Origin: Petunia secreta | Lineage: Eukaryota; Streptophyta; Magnoliopsida; Solanales; Solanaceae | DNA: 64,000 nt | Direction: 5' to 3' | Assembly: GCA_029990175.1 (NCBI GenBank) | Contig: JARKIP010000023.1 | Location: forward strand, 19,363,501 to 19,427,500 | Part shown: positions 12,401 to 23,871 of the stretch, in pieces | How positions within the stretch are numbered: the first letter of the stretch is position 1 | Layout of the letters: each line of letters opens with the position of its first letter | Notes under the pieces: model-generated | Databases searched by the model: none | What the model saw: the letters and a program-made list of their open reading frames with translations, nothing else | Told to the model about the DNA's origin: nothing | Translations under genes and position numbers: made by a program

Positions 12401-13798
12401 GGTTTGCCTGCATAAGTTACTAGGTTAGCAATTCCATTTGTTATGTGCAGTTACCTGTAGTTAAAAAATCTTCTGTTCTGTCAGTGTATAGAAATTAATA
12501 GACTGTGAATTCAGTGATATATATATTCATCAAGAAACTGTTCTACTGTATTCAATTATACAAAAGCAAAAGGATTTCCGTTTTTTCCACAAGACAGGTA
12601 ATGTCTGCAGGTTCTAGCCTAAAATCAAGAGAATATATATTTGATGTTTGATAAATCTATGGGTTACACGTTAACTTACATTACTGGCTAACATGTAGAG
12701 GAAAAGATTGAAAGCAGCTCCACCCCATGCTGTTTCAGTAAATAAGCCTGCAGTCCTTGTTACTTCTTTGTACAATGGATAAATTCTAAAAATTCTTGGA
12801 ACATATTGAACAAAAATGACAATCTTCAACATTTCCTTTGTTGCAAGAGAAATGGGGCGACTCACACTTGGACTGATCATCAATATCACAATCTGCACAA
12901 AAATAAGGTTAACTTGTTAACATCACTTTCTCTTAACTTCAAGAGAATGTTAAAAACACAAGCTTTCGAGGACACAAACCTGTGGGAGAGGAAGGACAGC
13001 TAGAATGTCAACAATGAAATAAGATGACAAATATCTCTTGGCTATGGCAGAGGAATCTTCAATCAACTCACCCCTTCCAAATACTCGAGAAGATGGAGCG
13101 ATAAAGCCAGTACGAAATTGCAAGATAATATGAAAGATATAGAAAAGATCAGTGATTGAACGCAGTACACAAGCAGTGATCTTTAATGTGCTGTCCAAAT
13201 CAAGGCACTTGTTTTCGTAATCAATAACAGGAATGTAGAAGAACAACGGATCCAGTGACACTGCTATCACACAAACCAAGACAAATATTTTGTTCCATTG
13301 CTGAAGAAATCGCCCCTGAGGATCAAGAACTCTTTTTCTTGATGAACTTGCAGGTTGATCTTTTGTTGGCTTTTCACTTAGCGGATGGACGCGAAATGAT
13401 CTTCCCAAACTACTTATTCTTTCAGAACCCCTCTCAAGCTTTCTTCTAATGCTACTCATCAATGAGCTAAGTGATGGTCGTCTGGCATTAAATGGCCTAT
13501 TACCTGTAGAGATTTCAGGTTCAGAGTTGAAGGATGACTGTTCTGACTTCCAGTCCTCAAACCTAATGAAAATTGAAAGCAGGAAAAATATTACTAATAA
13601 AACACTGGAGAAGCACTGATCAAACTACATGTGATCTCCTAGTCACACGTAACAACTTTTATTGTTGCGCCAAGGCTCTATTTCGTAGCTCACTGTTCAA
13701 CGAGCCGATAAGATGAAAATAGAAGTTATTACACATTACTTTGTATAGAAGGCTGATCGAACTAACCTCACATATTTATCTTGCTTGAGATTCATCAT
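9446..13798 (-). CDS. cyclic nucleotide-gated ion channel (CNGC, group I-like)
   Basis: Eight minus-strand exons join in frame: 13798-13767, 13562-12980, 12892-12680, 12338-12043, 11733-11622, 11341-11105, 10921-10527 and 9752-9446, giving 724 codons. The N-terminus MMNLKQDKYVRFEDW is like the CNGC1 group. Six transmembrane segments start near residue 101 (NKIFVLVCVIAVSLDPLFFY). The pore helix is followed by the plant selectivity-filter triplet GQN at about residues 378-380 (SSLGQNLKTSS). The C-terminus holds a C-linker, a cyclic-nucleotide-binding domain (about 495-610, with GDFCGEELLTWAL) and an IQ-type calmodulin site (FIQVAWRRHCR, about 637). From family knowledge it is a plasma-membrane, Ca2+-permeable cation channel. 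No lesion is visible. Two MITEs sit in the last intron. A second in-frame Met directly follows the chosen start. Confidence 0.93.
9842..10024. mobile_element. hAT-type MITE with 8-bp TSD in the last CNGC intron
   Basis: This 183-bp element is bounded by the 8-bp direct repeat TTATTTGG (9834-9841 and 10025-10032). Its ends are inverted: ACTTACCCACACCGGGTGTA near the left end, and the reverse complement of the right end reads the same, with a few differences in the outermost 8 bases. An 8-bp duplication is diagnostic of hAT transposition. It lies within 90 bp of exon 8. Confidence 0.9.
10037..10305. mobile_element. second, older MITE in the last CNGC intron
   Basis: The left end AACACTAGTGGGCTGCCAC pairs with the reverse complement of the right end (AACACAAGTAGGCTGTCAC). 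An inner pair, GTGGCACCATTTAATAAAAC against GTGGCACCACTTAAAAAAGA, is also inverted. The target duplication is not clear. It starts 5 bp after the neighbouring MITE's TSD. Confidence 0.65.
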
Positions 13799-15901
13799 TT
13801 CAGCTTTTGCACTAGTGATGCTCAGAATTTTAGCTTCTCTGTTCAATAGCAGAATGGTCAACAAGAACTTCCTTCTTTCCTGTTCTTCTAGTCTCCAATA
13901 ATAAAGCCCATTCTTTACTGCAAGATGAAGTAATAATTACATTAACGGAAAAGAGAAAGGCAAAAAAGAAAAGCGGCAATGAGAGAGTTGAATATTTGAA
14001 AGTCAATAGTGGGAATTTAGAAGTTGTAATTGCAGTTCAACTACCAGAAAATAAAAAATTACTGGTATAGATAATGATTTATCCAAGAGGTCATGCAGCA
14101 TGAACTATAAATTTCAGAAGATATAGAAGTTTCAAGAACTGATACTAAAGAACTAAAACTCAAACTAAATGTAACAAACAAATACAACCATAATTTTTCG
14201 GCTGCAGAACCAGGAATTCATACAAGGGTAATAAAAAAAATACATGAATGTCACATGAGATTCCAATCTTAAGACTTAAAAGCAATTTTTCAATCACCTT
14301 TGATGCTACACAGTACAAGCTTATTTTATGTCGAGATGATTCAACAATACATAAATAAACAAAAAATAAAAATTGTAACAACTACCCCTAGATATTTTGT
14401 ATAGTTTAATATTTTGACGAAGAAGAATCAATTGAATGCTCTTTAAGTTGAAACTGGACTTGAGAGAACTCACACTTACAAATGGAGTCATGAAGACAAA
14501 AGTTGTAAATTTAGGACAAGTATATGTGTGTTTTTTCTTGGTGCATGTAAGAAAGTTCTTGGAGATTGCCATGATAAGGCAGCCTTGGTTAACGAAAGGA
14601 CAGACTTGGTCCTTTTTCGAGAAGAGCAGGACATTAGAAGACTTGACAGGAGAATAGTCATAAGTCAATGAAGACCTCAACCAAAGATATTATTTCTTCT
14701 AATAAGAAATTTCCATGCATGCATGATTGGGTCCCATGAATGCCATAAAAGTATAAGTCAACTTTTCTCATCAATTAAATATTTTTCTACTAGCCTTGTT
14801 TAACTAAAGATTAAAAAGTGTAGAACACATCATTGTCATAATCTTTTACTAAATAAGAGTTGAAATAGACTATCTAATCACCTAAATTAAAATATATTTT
14901 TGGACTAAACCAATACTTTGATGGTTACAAAAGGACACACTTTAGATGAAAACTATGGTGGGTTTTTGATGGAACTAGACACAAAATGTAATGGTTTGTC
15001 TTTTTGACCCTTTAAATATGATTTAGCAAAAATAACCCTCGACTGATGATATTCGGAGAGGAATATCTCTCAACACCTAATTAATGACGTTCATTCTCCC
15101 TCCCTTCCTCCCCACTTAAATTGCCTTAAAGTCTTGACAGGGCAAGACTTGTCATCGACCCCTTGTACACGTGTCCAACTAAATTATTTTAAAATCTTGG
15201 CAAATAGGCAACCCTTGAAGTCTTGGCAGGACAAAACTTGTCCTTGAGCCCTTCCCCTTGTCTCCAACTATTTTCTTAAAATCTTAGTAAATAGGAAACA
15301 CTTGCACTCGACCCTCCACCCGCGTTTCCCGTTTAAAATGTCTTGAATCTTAACAAATAGGCAACACTTGCTCTCGACTCTTTTACCTCCTCTCACAGCT
15401 AAATTACTTTGAAGTATTGGAAAGTCAACACTTGCCAAGCAGGAGGTTATTTATATAAAATCATGGCAAAGAGGGTTAAACCCTCAAAACTTGTCAAATT
15501 TGGGGATACCAGATTAAATTTTCTAAACTATGGTGGTCCAAATCCAACATGAACCCAACCCAACAAAGCCTAAATCGAAAAAAGCTGTAAACATTTCGCG
15601 TGAGAGTTTATTTTGTTGGCGCACCATTTATGTTTTAATCAATTTTTGTAAACTAAATAGGTTTTAGCCACTATATTGAAGTTCAAATCTAAAGTTTGAG
15701 ATTGGAAGCTGGCTATACCTAACTTCAAATCTATCTTTTTACGAGAACTGCCTAACTTCATACCTTCAGGTCTGGAGTTGTAGATCTGAGATTAGGCTAG
15801 GTTAGTCCCATCTTCAGCCTCGATGAAGTTCAACCTTGTGACTAAAAATTGAATAATTTTTTAAAATTGGCTAAAAATTAAATCATGTGCCTCATATAGT
15901 A
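13799..15901. other. CNGC 5' leader, promoter and upstream DNA
   Basis: The interval upstream of the CNGC start holds an apparent untranslated leader (13799-13920) and AT-rich DNA. At about 15120-15440 a degenerate tandem array occurs: phrases such as CTTGGCAAATAGGCAAC, CAAGACTTGTC and CTCGACCCT recur about four times at 75-100-bp spacing. No protein-coding gene was recognised. Confidence 0.5.
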
Positions 15902-16129
15902 CTCCCTCTGTTTAAAAAATGATGAACCAATTTCCTTTTCAGTATGTTTAAAAAAGAATGACCTCTTTCTAAATTTGAAAATAAACTTTTACTTTTACCT
16001 TTAATGGATTGATTTGTAGTCACACAAACATCTATGACTTATTTTAAACCACAAATTTCAAAAGTCTTCCCTTCTTTATTAAACTCAGTGCAAAATCAAA
16101 TGAGTTCATTATTTTTTTAACGAAGAGAA
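15902..16129. mobile_element. Stowaway-like MITE, diverged
   Basis: It begins CTCCCTCTGTTTAAAAAATG after TA and ends with the imperfect inverse (TTTTTTTAACGAAGAGAA) before TA. Size and TA target are typical of Stowaway (Tc1/mariner). Confidence 0.7.
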
Positions 16130-16265
16130 TAGATTTTTGTGCACTTCTTCCAAAAAAGCTCTAGCCTAGTTCAAACGATGGCCCTTGGGGGACGATATTG
16201 GATATGCAAAGAAGAAATATACCTACCCCTACTCATCACAATGTAAAACATTTAGGGAAATTTTT

Positions 16266-16415
16266 GTAAAAATTTCGCCCAGAGGCCACTCTTACCACTG
16301 GTATTTATTTTGAGGCCACTTTTTTCAGTGGCTTTACACTAGAGGCCACTTTTGTTGCAGTACACTAAACGGGGCATATTTAAAAGTCCAAATTACCCCT
16401 CATCTTTTCTGAATT
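16266..16415 (+). repeat. left terminal inverted repeat of the MULE
   Basis: It contains three GAGGCCACT modules (near 16282, 16311, 16351) and AAATTACCCCTCATCTTTTC at about 16392. All recur inverted at the right end in the same order, with small insertions and deletions. Confidence 0.75.
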
Positions 16416-17784
16416 GACAGGGGTTTTTAAAACCCTTCTTCTTCATTTTAACCGTTCATTCGTGCATTTTAACCTTTTTCTTCTTCACTGAATCTTCATG
16501 CAAAATAACCTTCAAACGTAGAATAGTTAATGAACTGAATTTTAGTTGCATTACGTTTGTTGAATTACATTTCTCTCTTCACCTTTGCATTTTCGCAGGT
16601 ATAACATTTCTCTCTTTTCATATACTACTTTTTTGTATTTTTTTTTTTTTGTATTTTTTTGTGAAATATGTTGTTGTTAAGTTAAGTAACGTTATTTTAA
16701 GTTTAATTTTGTATGTTTTTTGCGTATTTAGTAGTTAATTTTTATTCAAGTTCTAGTGTGTGTGTAGTAAAGTTATGTGTGTGTGCGTCTCTGTGATCGT
16801 CGAGTGCGTGTGTGTGTGTGTGTGTGTGTGATTGACTGAATTTACGTTTGTGTGTGATGGACTGAAGTTCCACTAGGATTGAACTTCTGTCTCCAGTGAT
16901 TGCAGTTTATTCCTAGTGGACTGAAGTCCCCCCCCCCCTTTCCCAATGCATCTGACTCAGTGTGTGTGTGTGTTTGTCTGTGTTTGTGTGTGTTTGTGTG
17001 CGATGGACTGAACTTCTGTCTCTGCGTGTGATGGACTGAACTTCTGTCTCTGTGTGTGATGGACTGAACTCTTGTCTCTGTGTGTGTGTCACAAGCACTA
17101 TCTCAAGGCAAAAAACACAGTATGTGTCACCATTGCATTTAGGTAGAAAGCACTGTTTGTAAAAGCGCTGTTTGTAAAAGCGCTCGCTTCATCGCTTAAA
17201 GCGCTCGCTTCATGCTTCAGTTGCTTCATGCTTCAGCACATGAAGTGTGCGCTTCATTGAACACGGTTTGAATAGTGCAGCTTCCAGTTTTGACTTATCT
17301 TTCCAATCTGTGAAGGAATATCTTCACTTTCTGATTGCACATTATAGGCAGAAGGACCAATTTTTCTTTTTTTGTAATCTTGAGGGTAGGCATTTAGTTT
17401 CCAGCCGCCATTTAGTCAGTTTGCAGAAATCACAGTAGAATTTCTTTGCCTGTCTCTTGAAGTTTTGATTTCCCTGGTTTCCTCTGACCTTAGTGTACAT
17501 TGCACCCTGATTCAAGTTGCCTATAGCTGGTGCAGCACCAATAACTTATGTATGTGTGTATGCTCAGTCCACATAGGACAGATGTTCATTTCTAGTGGAC
17601 TGAAGCCTATCGCCCATATGTGTGTGACTCAGTGTGTGCTCTCAGCCTACTATTATTATACTTCTGTCTCCAAGGAATGAACTTTTGTGTGCGTGCGTGT
17701 GTCTGTGTGTATCCTCAAACCTGTATTTGTTTATTTTGTATGTGTGACTGATAGTTTTTTCTTTTATTGTTAGCTTTGTGCAAT
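16416..17784. other. MULE leader region with motif repeats and GT microsatellites
   Basis: This is the presumed promoter and leader of the ULP gene. It holds (GT)n tracts at 16808-16830 and nearby, three 28-bp-spaced copies of GGACTGAACTTCTGTC-type sequence (17005, 17033, 17061), further copies at 16859, 16918 and 17597, and an AAAGCGCT-type short repeat at about 17160-17225. A TTGTTAG acceptor-like site directly precedes the coding exon, so a 5' non-coding exon is possible. Confidence 0.6.
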
Positions 17785-20700
17785 ATGGATGCTGGAATGG
17801 AAGGTAATCTAGTGTATCCATTTGACCGCTGGTTCAACATGAATGCATATTGGCAAGGGGAGCACAATTTGGATAATATCATTTCAAATTTCAGTAAAGC
17901 ACAGCGTAAGAAGCTTTCGGATGGTGTGTTTGGAGACTTTCTGAAGTTGCAGTCGTACAAAACTTCTATGAGGTTACTGCACTGTTTATTATTGTCACGT
18001 ATTGTGAGCAGTGATCCGAATAGATTAAGTTTTAATATTTTTGGTCATCTCATCCATTTTGGTCCCGAAGAATATCATGTTTACACTGGTTTGAGGTTTT
18101 CTGCAAACCGTGAGGAATTGTTTGATGGACCTGCTATAAATATGAATCAGAGGCTTCTGAAGCAGTACTTTCGTGGCAAAAGAAATCTTCATGTGTCAGA
18201 CGTTCGTAAATTTTTAGTATCAATGACCCCGGCATCTCTGGTCGATGAAGATGATGCAGTGAAGATTGCAGAGTTTTATATTTTTCAGTCAATCATCTTG
18301 TGTTCTAACAAAAAAACAAGCTTGGTTGAAGTGCATTACTTGGATATCATTGACAACGAGGATCTTTGTAGAGCTTATCCCTGGGGGAGTGCGGGTTTTG
18401 AAGCACTAGTTAACTCTGCAATGAGACCTCTTAAAAGTGGTGTAAATTACTATGTACTGGGATTCCCGTTTGTGTTATGCGCTTGGTTTTTGGATTTATT
18501 TCCATCACTTCGTTCTAACTTTTGTACATATAATGGTCGTGGCTTCCCAAGGATGGTTAGGTTTATTAGTTTCAAAAATCCTCAGTATAACACTTTGGTT
18601 GATCAGTATTTTCATAATGTAAATGTAAGTTTCTATATCTGTGTCTGTGTGTGTGTGTGTGGTTGCTTAAGTTCTTTACCCTCATGGACTGAATTCTATC
18701 ATAATGTACTGAACTTCTTCAGCCTTACTGAAGTTCTATCATTATGTACTGAACTTCTCTTCCATCCATGTATCTGTCCTCATGGACTGTACTTCTAAAA
18801 TAAACACCAATTGAAGTTCAATCCATGAGGACAAAACTTCTATTTCTGCATATAAAAGTTTTATTCTTATTTTACTGTGGTGCTAATATATTTCTCATGG
18901 TTTTTTTTTTATTTTTTATAGAGTTTTGACAAATTTAAAATGGTTCCAATTGTTCTGTCTGAGGAAGAAAAAAGGTCGGTGGAATTGAATGTGACAGAAG
19001 CAGGTCCTGCTGTACCTGTTGTTGCATGTAAACTTTTAAAAGGAAAAGAAGTTGTTGAAGATAGTGAGGATACGTCTGATGATTTTGAGGTTTGTGGGGC
19101 TCAGACATATCATGATGGTGCTGAGAGTGAAGATATTGCTGAGACTGAGACTGAGGATGGTTCTGAGAGTGAACATACTGCTGAGGCTGAGGATAGTTCT
19201 GAGACTGAGGAAGGTGGCTGTGGAACTGAGGATGGTGCTGATGAAAGTGGAGATGTTGGTGCTCAGACTGAGGATGATGATGATGTGGGTGAGGATGATG
19301 ATGATGTGGGTGAGGATGATGTTGCTGAGACTGAGGATGATATTCATGCGGGTAAGGCTGCTTGTGATGATAGGCAGGATGCTCGACATGGTGTAGAGCT
19401 TGATGAAGATTTAGTTAATGCAATTGTTAAAGTGAGTTTTCAAGTATCATGTGCATTCATCTTTTTCTGTTTTTATTTTAATTGAATATTTTTATCAGTT
19501 CTATTGATTTTTTTTTTTGTTTTTGCAGAAGGTGAATATAAAATTCCGGAAGAGGATGCGTAGTCAGCGACGGTGTATAAGGAAGTATATTGGTGGTGTA
19601 GAAAACAAGGTTCGTGGTGTAGAAAACAAGGTTCGTTGTGTAGATAACAAGGTTGATTGTGTTCTGGATTTTATGAAGAAGTTTGCTAAGAATTTTGAGG
19701 AAAAGGAAGCAAGTTGGAGGAAAGATGTTAGTGGAAGAAGGAGCAAGGAACAATCTGGTAGCGTTCGTAATTCCTTAAACTTGTATTCATGTGGAGGCAA
19801 TGCTAGTGATGGAAGGAAGAGGAAGTCTCCTCCAGATGTAAGAAAAGACTTCAGTCATGGAGCTGTATCCGGGAAAGATGTTAGTGGAAGAAGGAGCAAG
19901 GAACAATCTGGTAGTGTTCGTAATTCCTTAAACTTGTATTCATGTGGAGGCAATGCTAGTGATGGAAGGAAGAGGAAGTCTCCTCCAGATGTAAGAAAAG
20001 ACTTCAGTCATGGAGCTGTATCCGGGAAATCAAAATCTCCTTCAGATGACAGACAAGACTCCAGCAAAGGCAGTGTAGTTAGGAAATCAAAAATCTGTTC
20101 AGATGTCATAAAAGAAGTTAGCGGTGGTTGTGCAGGTCTAAATTCAGCTATACAATTGCATGGAGCTTTACAAGGTGCGTTTGTCAATGAAACCCCTAGA
20201 CAAATTCATGAACGAATTGATAGTGAATTAGATATGTTTGGTGAGTTGACTGCAGCCCAGAAGGAGGTGCTTGAAATTCAATTGCAATGTATAAGTGGAG
20301 AGCTTGATCTGTCGACACCTCGCTTGCTCCCTCAGGATATGATTGTGGAGAAATCAGGTACAATAACCTATGAAAGGAAAAGGAAGAAGTTGAAGAAAAA
20401 TAGTTCACATCCTGATATGCCTAGTTTTAATATACTGCCACCGAGTCAAGAAAGTGTTAGCGGGGGTTCATGTGATGCTGAAGATACACCAAGAGCTGAA
20501 GAAATTCAGCAAGATATGTCGAAAAATCAGCAGCAGGTTGAACTTGGAAAAGAACAAGGCATAATTCTGCAACAGGAGAGGACCGATGACGTTGAAATGT
20601 ATAATGTTGATGTGAGTTATCAAGCAGGAAGAGAAGAACCAGAAGGGCAGTCGGTCAACAAAATAGTAGAAGAAGAGGTGATTTCGCACGGAAAGGAGAT

Positions 20701-23120
20701 GCCTGTTGATGTCGTTATGGAGAATGCTGACAGAAGTAACCAAGTTGAAAGAGATTGGGATATGACTGAAGATCAGCAGGCTCTTGGCTGTCAGTCAATT
20801 GATGAAGCACCCAAAGAAGAGATTATGACACAGGAACAGGAGATGCCTCCTAAGATTGTTATGGAGAATCCACAGGCTATTGAGCAAACAAGAACAGAAG
20901 TTGATTTGACTGAACCACTGACTTTTGAAAGTCTTGTCAACAAACAACAGTCAGTCGGTATAGCGGGCAAAGAAGCAGTAATGACTCAGGAACAGGAGAA
21001 AGAGGAGCTGAACAAAGAACAACAGGCTGATAGAAGGAACCAAGTTGAAAGAGATGGGGAGATGACTGAAGATCAGCAGGCTCTTGGATGTCAGTCAATT
21101 GATGAAGAACCGAAAGAAGAGATTACGACACAGCAACAGGAGATGCCTCTTAAGATTGTTATGGAGACTCCCCAGGCTATTGAGCAAACAAGAAGAGAAG
21201 TTGATTTGACTGACCCACAGACTTTTGAAAGTCTTGTCGACAAACAACAGTCAGTCGGTGTAACGGGCAAAGAAGAAGTAATGACTCAGGAACAGGGGAA
21301 AGAGGAGCTGAACAAAGAACAACAGGCTGATAGAAGTAACCAAGTTGAAAGACATGGGGAGATGACTGAAGATCATCAGTCAATTAATGAAGCACCCAAA
21401 GAAGAGGTTACATCACAGGAACATGAGAGGCCTTTTCCGATTGTTAGGGCGATTGCCAAGGCAAGTGACCAAGCCCCTGAAAGTACTAAGGTAGAACAGG
21501 TGGAGCAGCAAGGTCTTGTGGGGGAAAAGGGACAGAAAGCCCAGTCAGTGGTTGCTATCTCCGTATAATACCACAAGAACTAAAAAGAAGACAACTGACT
21601 GGAAGGGTAATTACAGACGTATTTGTCCATTCCACCACTTGAAGATTAGTCCAGCAGTGTTGGATGAGTTTAAATCTTTTTTGCTATTTCAAAGAAATGG
21701 CACTGAACTTGATGAGTAAGTCTATTTTGTATTTTTTTTATGATTTCTTGTCTGTAGTTTTATAAGTTCAGTGCATAGTGGATGAATTTGGAAACCTATA
21801 GGTCAATCCCCTATGGGCTGAACTTCTTATCCCTTGAGTTCTGCTCCTATGGATCGAATTTCTGTGCATATGGAGAAGTGAACCTCAGTCAAAAGGCCAT
21901 GGACTTTTTTGTGCACAAGGACATGCCAAGTTTTGTCCCCCTATAAGATTGAACTTCATTGCCTATTATATTCTTATAATGTTAGTGCATTTTCTGTTGA
22001 ACTTCATTGAAAAGTAATATGTGTTTTGTATTTTGTATCTCTTTAATTAGGAACAACCGTGCTTGTTATATACGCGATAATGATTACGACAGTAATCCAT
22101 ATCAGCTGGAAACAATGAAGCCAGACAAGCAGTGGTTTTTGGAGTTTGTAGATGTTGCCTACCCTTTGTCTGATAATGTTAGTGCATATTCTGTTCTTTG
22201 GTTTGTTTCGTTTTCGTTATTCTGTGTATTGACTAAACAGGTTCATTTTTTTGCAGCATATCGATGTTGCTATGTATTATCTTAGGAAGAGGGCATGCTA
22301 CCATTTGTTCAAGTTTCCTCATACACTGTCAACTACTGATCTTGTTTTTGATAGTTATATGTGCTCTATTTATAAGTCAGAATTCAAAGACAAAGAAAGA
22401 CCAGGTGATGAAATCTGGCTTGACGGTATTGGACAGTATATGTGTGATTACCTTCATGGCCTGGAACGGAGGTGTTCAATTCCCTGGGGTGGGGTTGATA
22501 AACTCTATTTTCCGTGCCGATTGCAAGCAAAACCTGGTGAAACGGTGACACATTACTTTTTGGCAGTCTTTGATTTGCACGACAAGAAAATACGTGTATA
22601 TGATTCGATGGTCAAAAGAAGGAAGCCACCAGCAGACAAATTTGACCACATCAAGGCTTATGCTGTTGTGCTCCCACATCTGTTCAAGTATGTCAACTTC
22701 GGGTCTCTGCATGATTCTTTCAAAAACGACAAGTTCAATGTTGCCTATAAAGCCCATTGGGTACTATCACCGAATCAACTAGATCGGTAAGTCTTTTCAT
22801 TTTTGTGCAAGTTTTAGTGCAAAATTTGATATAATTGACTGAACTTATAACCCCCTGCCTACTTATGTCTTACTCTTTGTTTTGGTGCCTCATGTTTTAG
22901 GACTAGTTGTGGCGCTTTTGTAATATGGTATGCTGATCTGCTGACCAGAGGTAAAAGTCTTGACAAGGTTCAACCAAGTCTAATTCATCATTACAGGGAG
23001 CGGTTTGGTTGTCAGCTTTGGGCTCATGGTCGTGCAAAGGCTAGGGATGGATTTGAGACTCCACCTGAATTTGTTGAGCATGATTATGGGCAACATAATG
23101 ATGACATGTGTCCGTTGTAA
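17785..23120 (+). CDS. DUF1985 / ULP1-type SUMO-protease-like protein carried by the MULE
   Basis: Seven exons: 17785-18624, 18922-19431, 19529-about 21565, about 21561-21715, 22051-22177, 22257-22786 and 22901-23120. Residues 1-280 are a DUF1985 domain (LLHCLLLSRIVSS, then FGPEEYHVYTGLRF). Then come a Glu/Asp-rich acidic stretch, a basic segment, and a long hydrophilic region with a duplicated 51-residue unit and about 2.4 copies of a 100-residue unit. The C-terminus is a C48 (ULP1) cysteine-protease domain: HIDVAMYYLR, catalytic His in VTHYFLAVFDL, Asp in RVYDSM, oxyanion Gln in SPNQLDR and Cys in TSCGAFV, six residues after the Gln as in ULP1. C48 enzymes process or remove SUMO. Around 21565 the frame shifts (exon 3 ends in TAA at 21566, while the frame starting with SPYNTTRTKKKT is the one that continues), so there is either an unrecognised short intron or a small indel. 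Total is about 1,470 residues. Confidence 0.8.
18625..18921 (+). other. intron 1 of the ULP gene, rich in the MULE motif
   Basis: Besides a TG microsatellite, this intron has at least six variants of the GGACTGAACTTC motif in both orientations (for example 18686, 18706, about 18740 and the inverse near 18812). The motif is therefore not confined to element ends. Confidence 0.7.
19721..20026 (+). repeat. 153-bp in-frame tandem duplication in the ULP gene
   Basis: A 153-bp (51-codon) unit beginning AAAGATGTTAGTGGAAGAAG is repeated at 19874 with one difference seen (AGCGTT/AGTGTT). The duplication keeps the reading frame, so it is recent and tolerated. Confidence 0.95.
20727..21440 (+). repeat. 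300-bp in-frame tandem repeat in the ULP gene
   Basis: A 100-codon unit (NQVERDxxMTEDQQAL ... NKEQQAD) begins near 20728, 21028 and 21328 with an exact 300-bp period. The third copy is partial. The encoded segment is Glu/Gln-rich and probably disordered or coiled. Confidence 0.95.
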
Positions 23121-23871
23121 ATATTTTTGTTTTTATCTTAAGAATTCGTAGTAATATTTTTTGTAAAGTTTTTTGGTAAAGTATGGTGAAACAGATATTA
23201 TGTACAGATGAACAGATTATTATGCATAGAATTATGTAAATGCCGTTTATGTTGCAGTGATGCAATTATATGGAGTGAACCTTTTTTATACCCCCCATGT
23301 GTGTGTGTGTGTGTATATTTGTGTGTATGTGTGTGTTCAGTCCACCAGGGGATGAATGTCTCTGTCTCCAATTGATTGAAGTCCTCAGAGGACTGAAGTT
23401 TTATCCTCATGACAGAAGTGTACATCAACCCTGTGTCTGTGTGTGTTTTCAGTCCACTAGGACTTCTGTCTCCAAGGTTGGACTTCTATTTATATGCCAT
23501 CAAATTCAATCTAGAGGGGGACTGAAGTTTTATCCTCAGAGAGAGACAGAAGTTTTATCTTCATTGATGCACTGAACTTCTATCATCATTGGTTGAACTT
23601 TATTACCCTCATTATGACTGTTCAATATTTATTTTACCTGTTATGGACTGGTGACCTTTCAACTATAAGTTGCAACTTTTAAAATGTTATTGTGCCTTTT
23701 TGAACTATAAGTTGCAACTGTTAGTATTTTATTGTGCCTTTTCAACTACAAGTTGTAACTGTTATAATTTTATTGGTTTCTTACTATAAATACATAACAG
23801 ACTGTTAATTCTTATCATCTTATTATTTTAAGATTATCTATTTTTGAGATTTCTAAACTTCAGGTGCAAGA
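23121..23871. other. MULE spacer with motif copies
   Basis: It contains the ULP gene 3' UTR, a (GT)n tract at about 23299-23316, motif copies at 23390 and 23519 plus several weaker ones, and three successive versions of CAACTATAAGTTGCAACTTT near 23658, 23702 and 23741, spaced about 40 bp. Confidence 0.6.

Noticed and set aside
17005..17076. Closely spaced identical short repeats resembling a repeat-spacer array
   Set aside because: Only three copies at 28-bp spacing with near-identical intervening sequence; they belong to the MULE motif set.
19036..19389. Minus-strand open frame rich in Ser/Ile/Leu opposite the acidic exon
   Set aside because: It is the mirror of the GAxGAxGA-type acidic repeat on the plus strand; low complexity explains the lack of stops.
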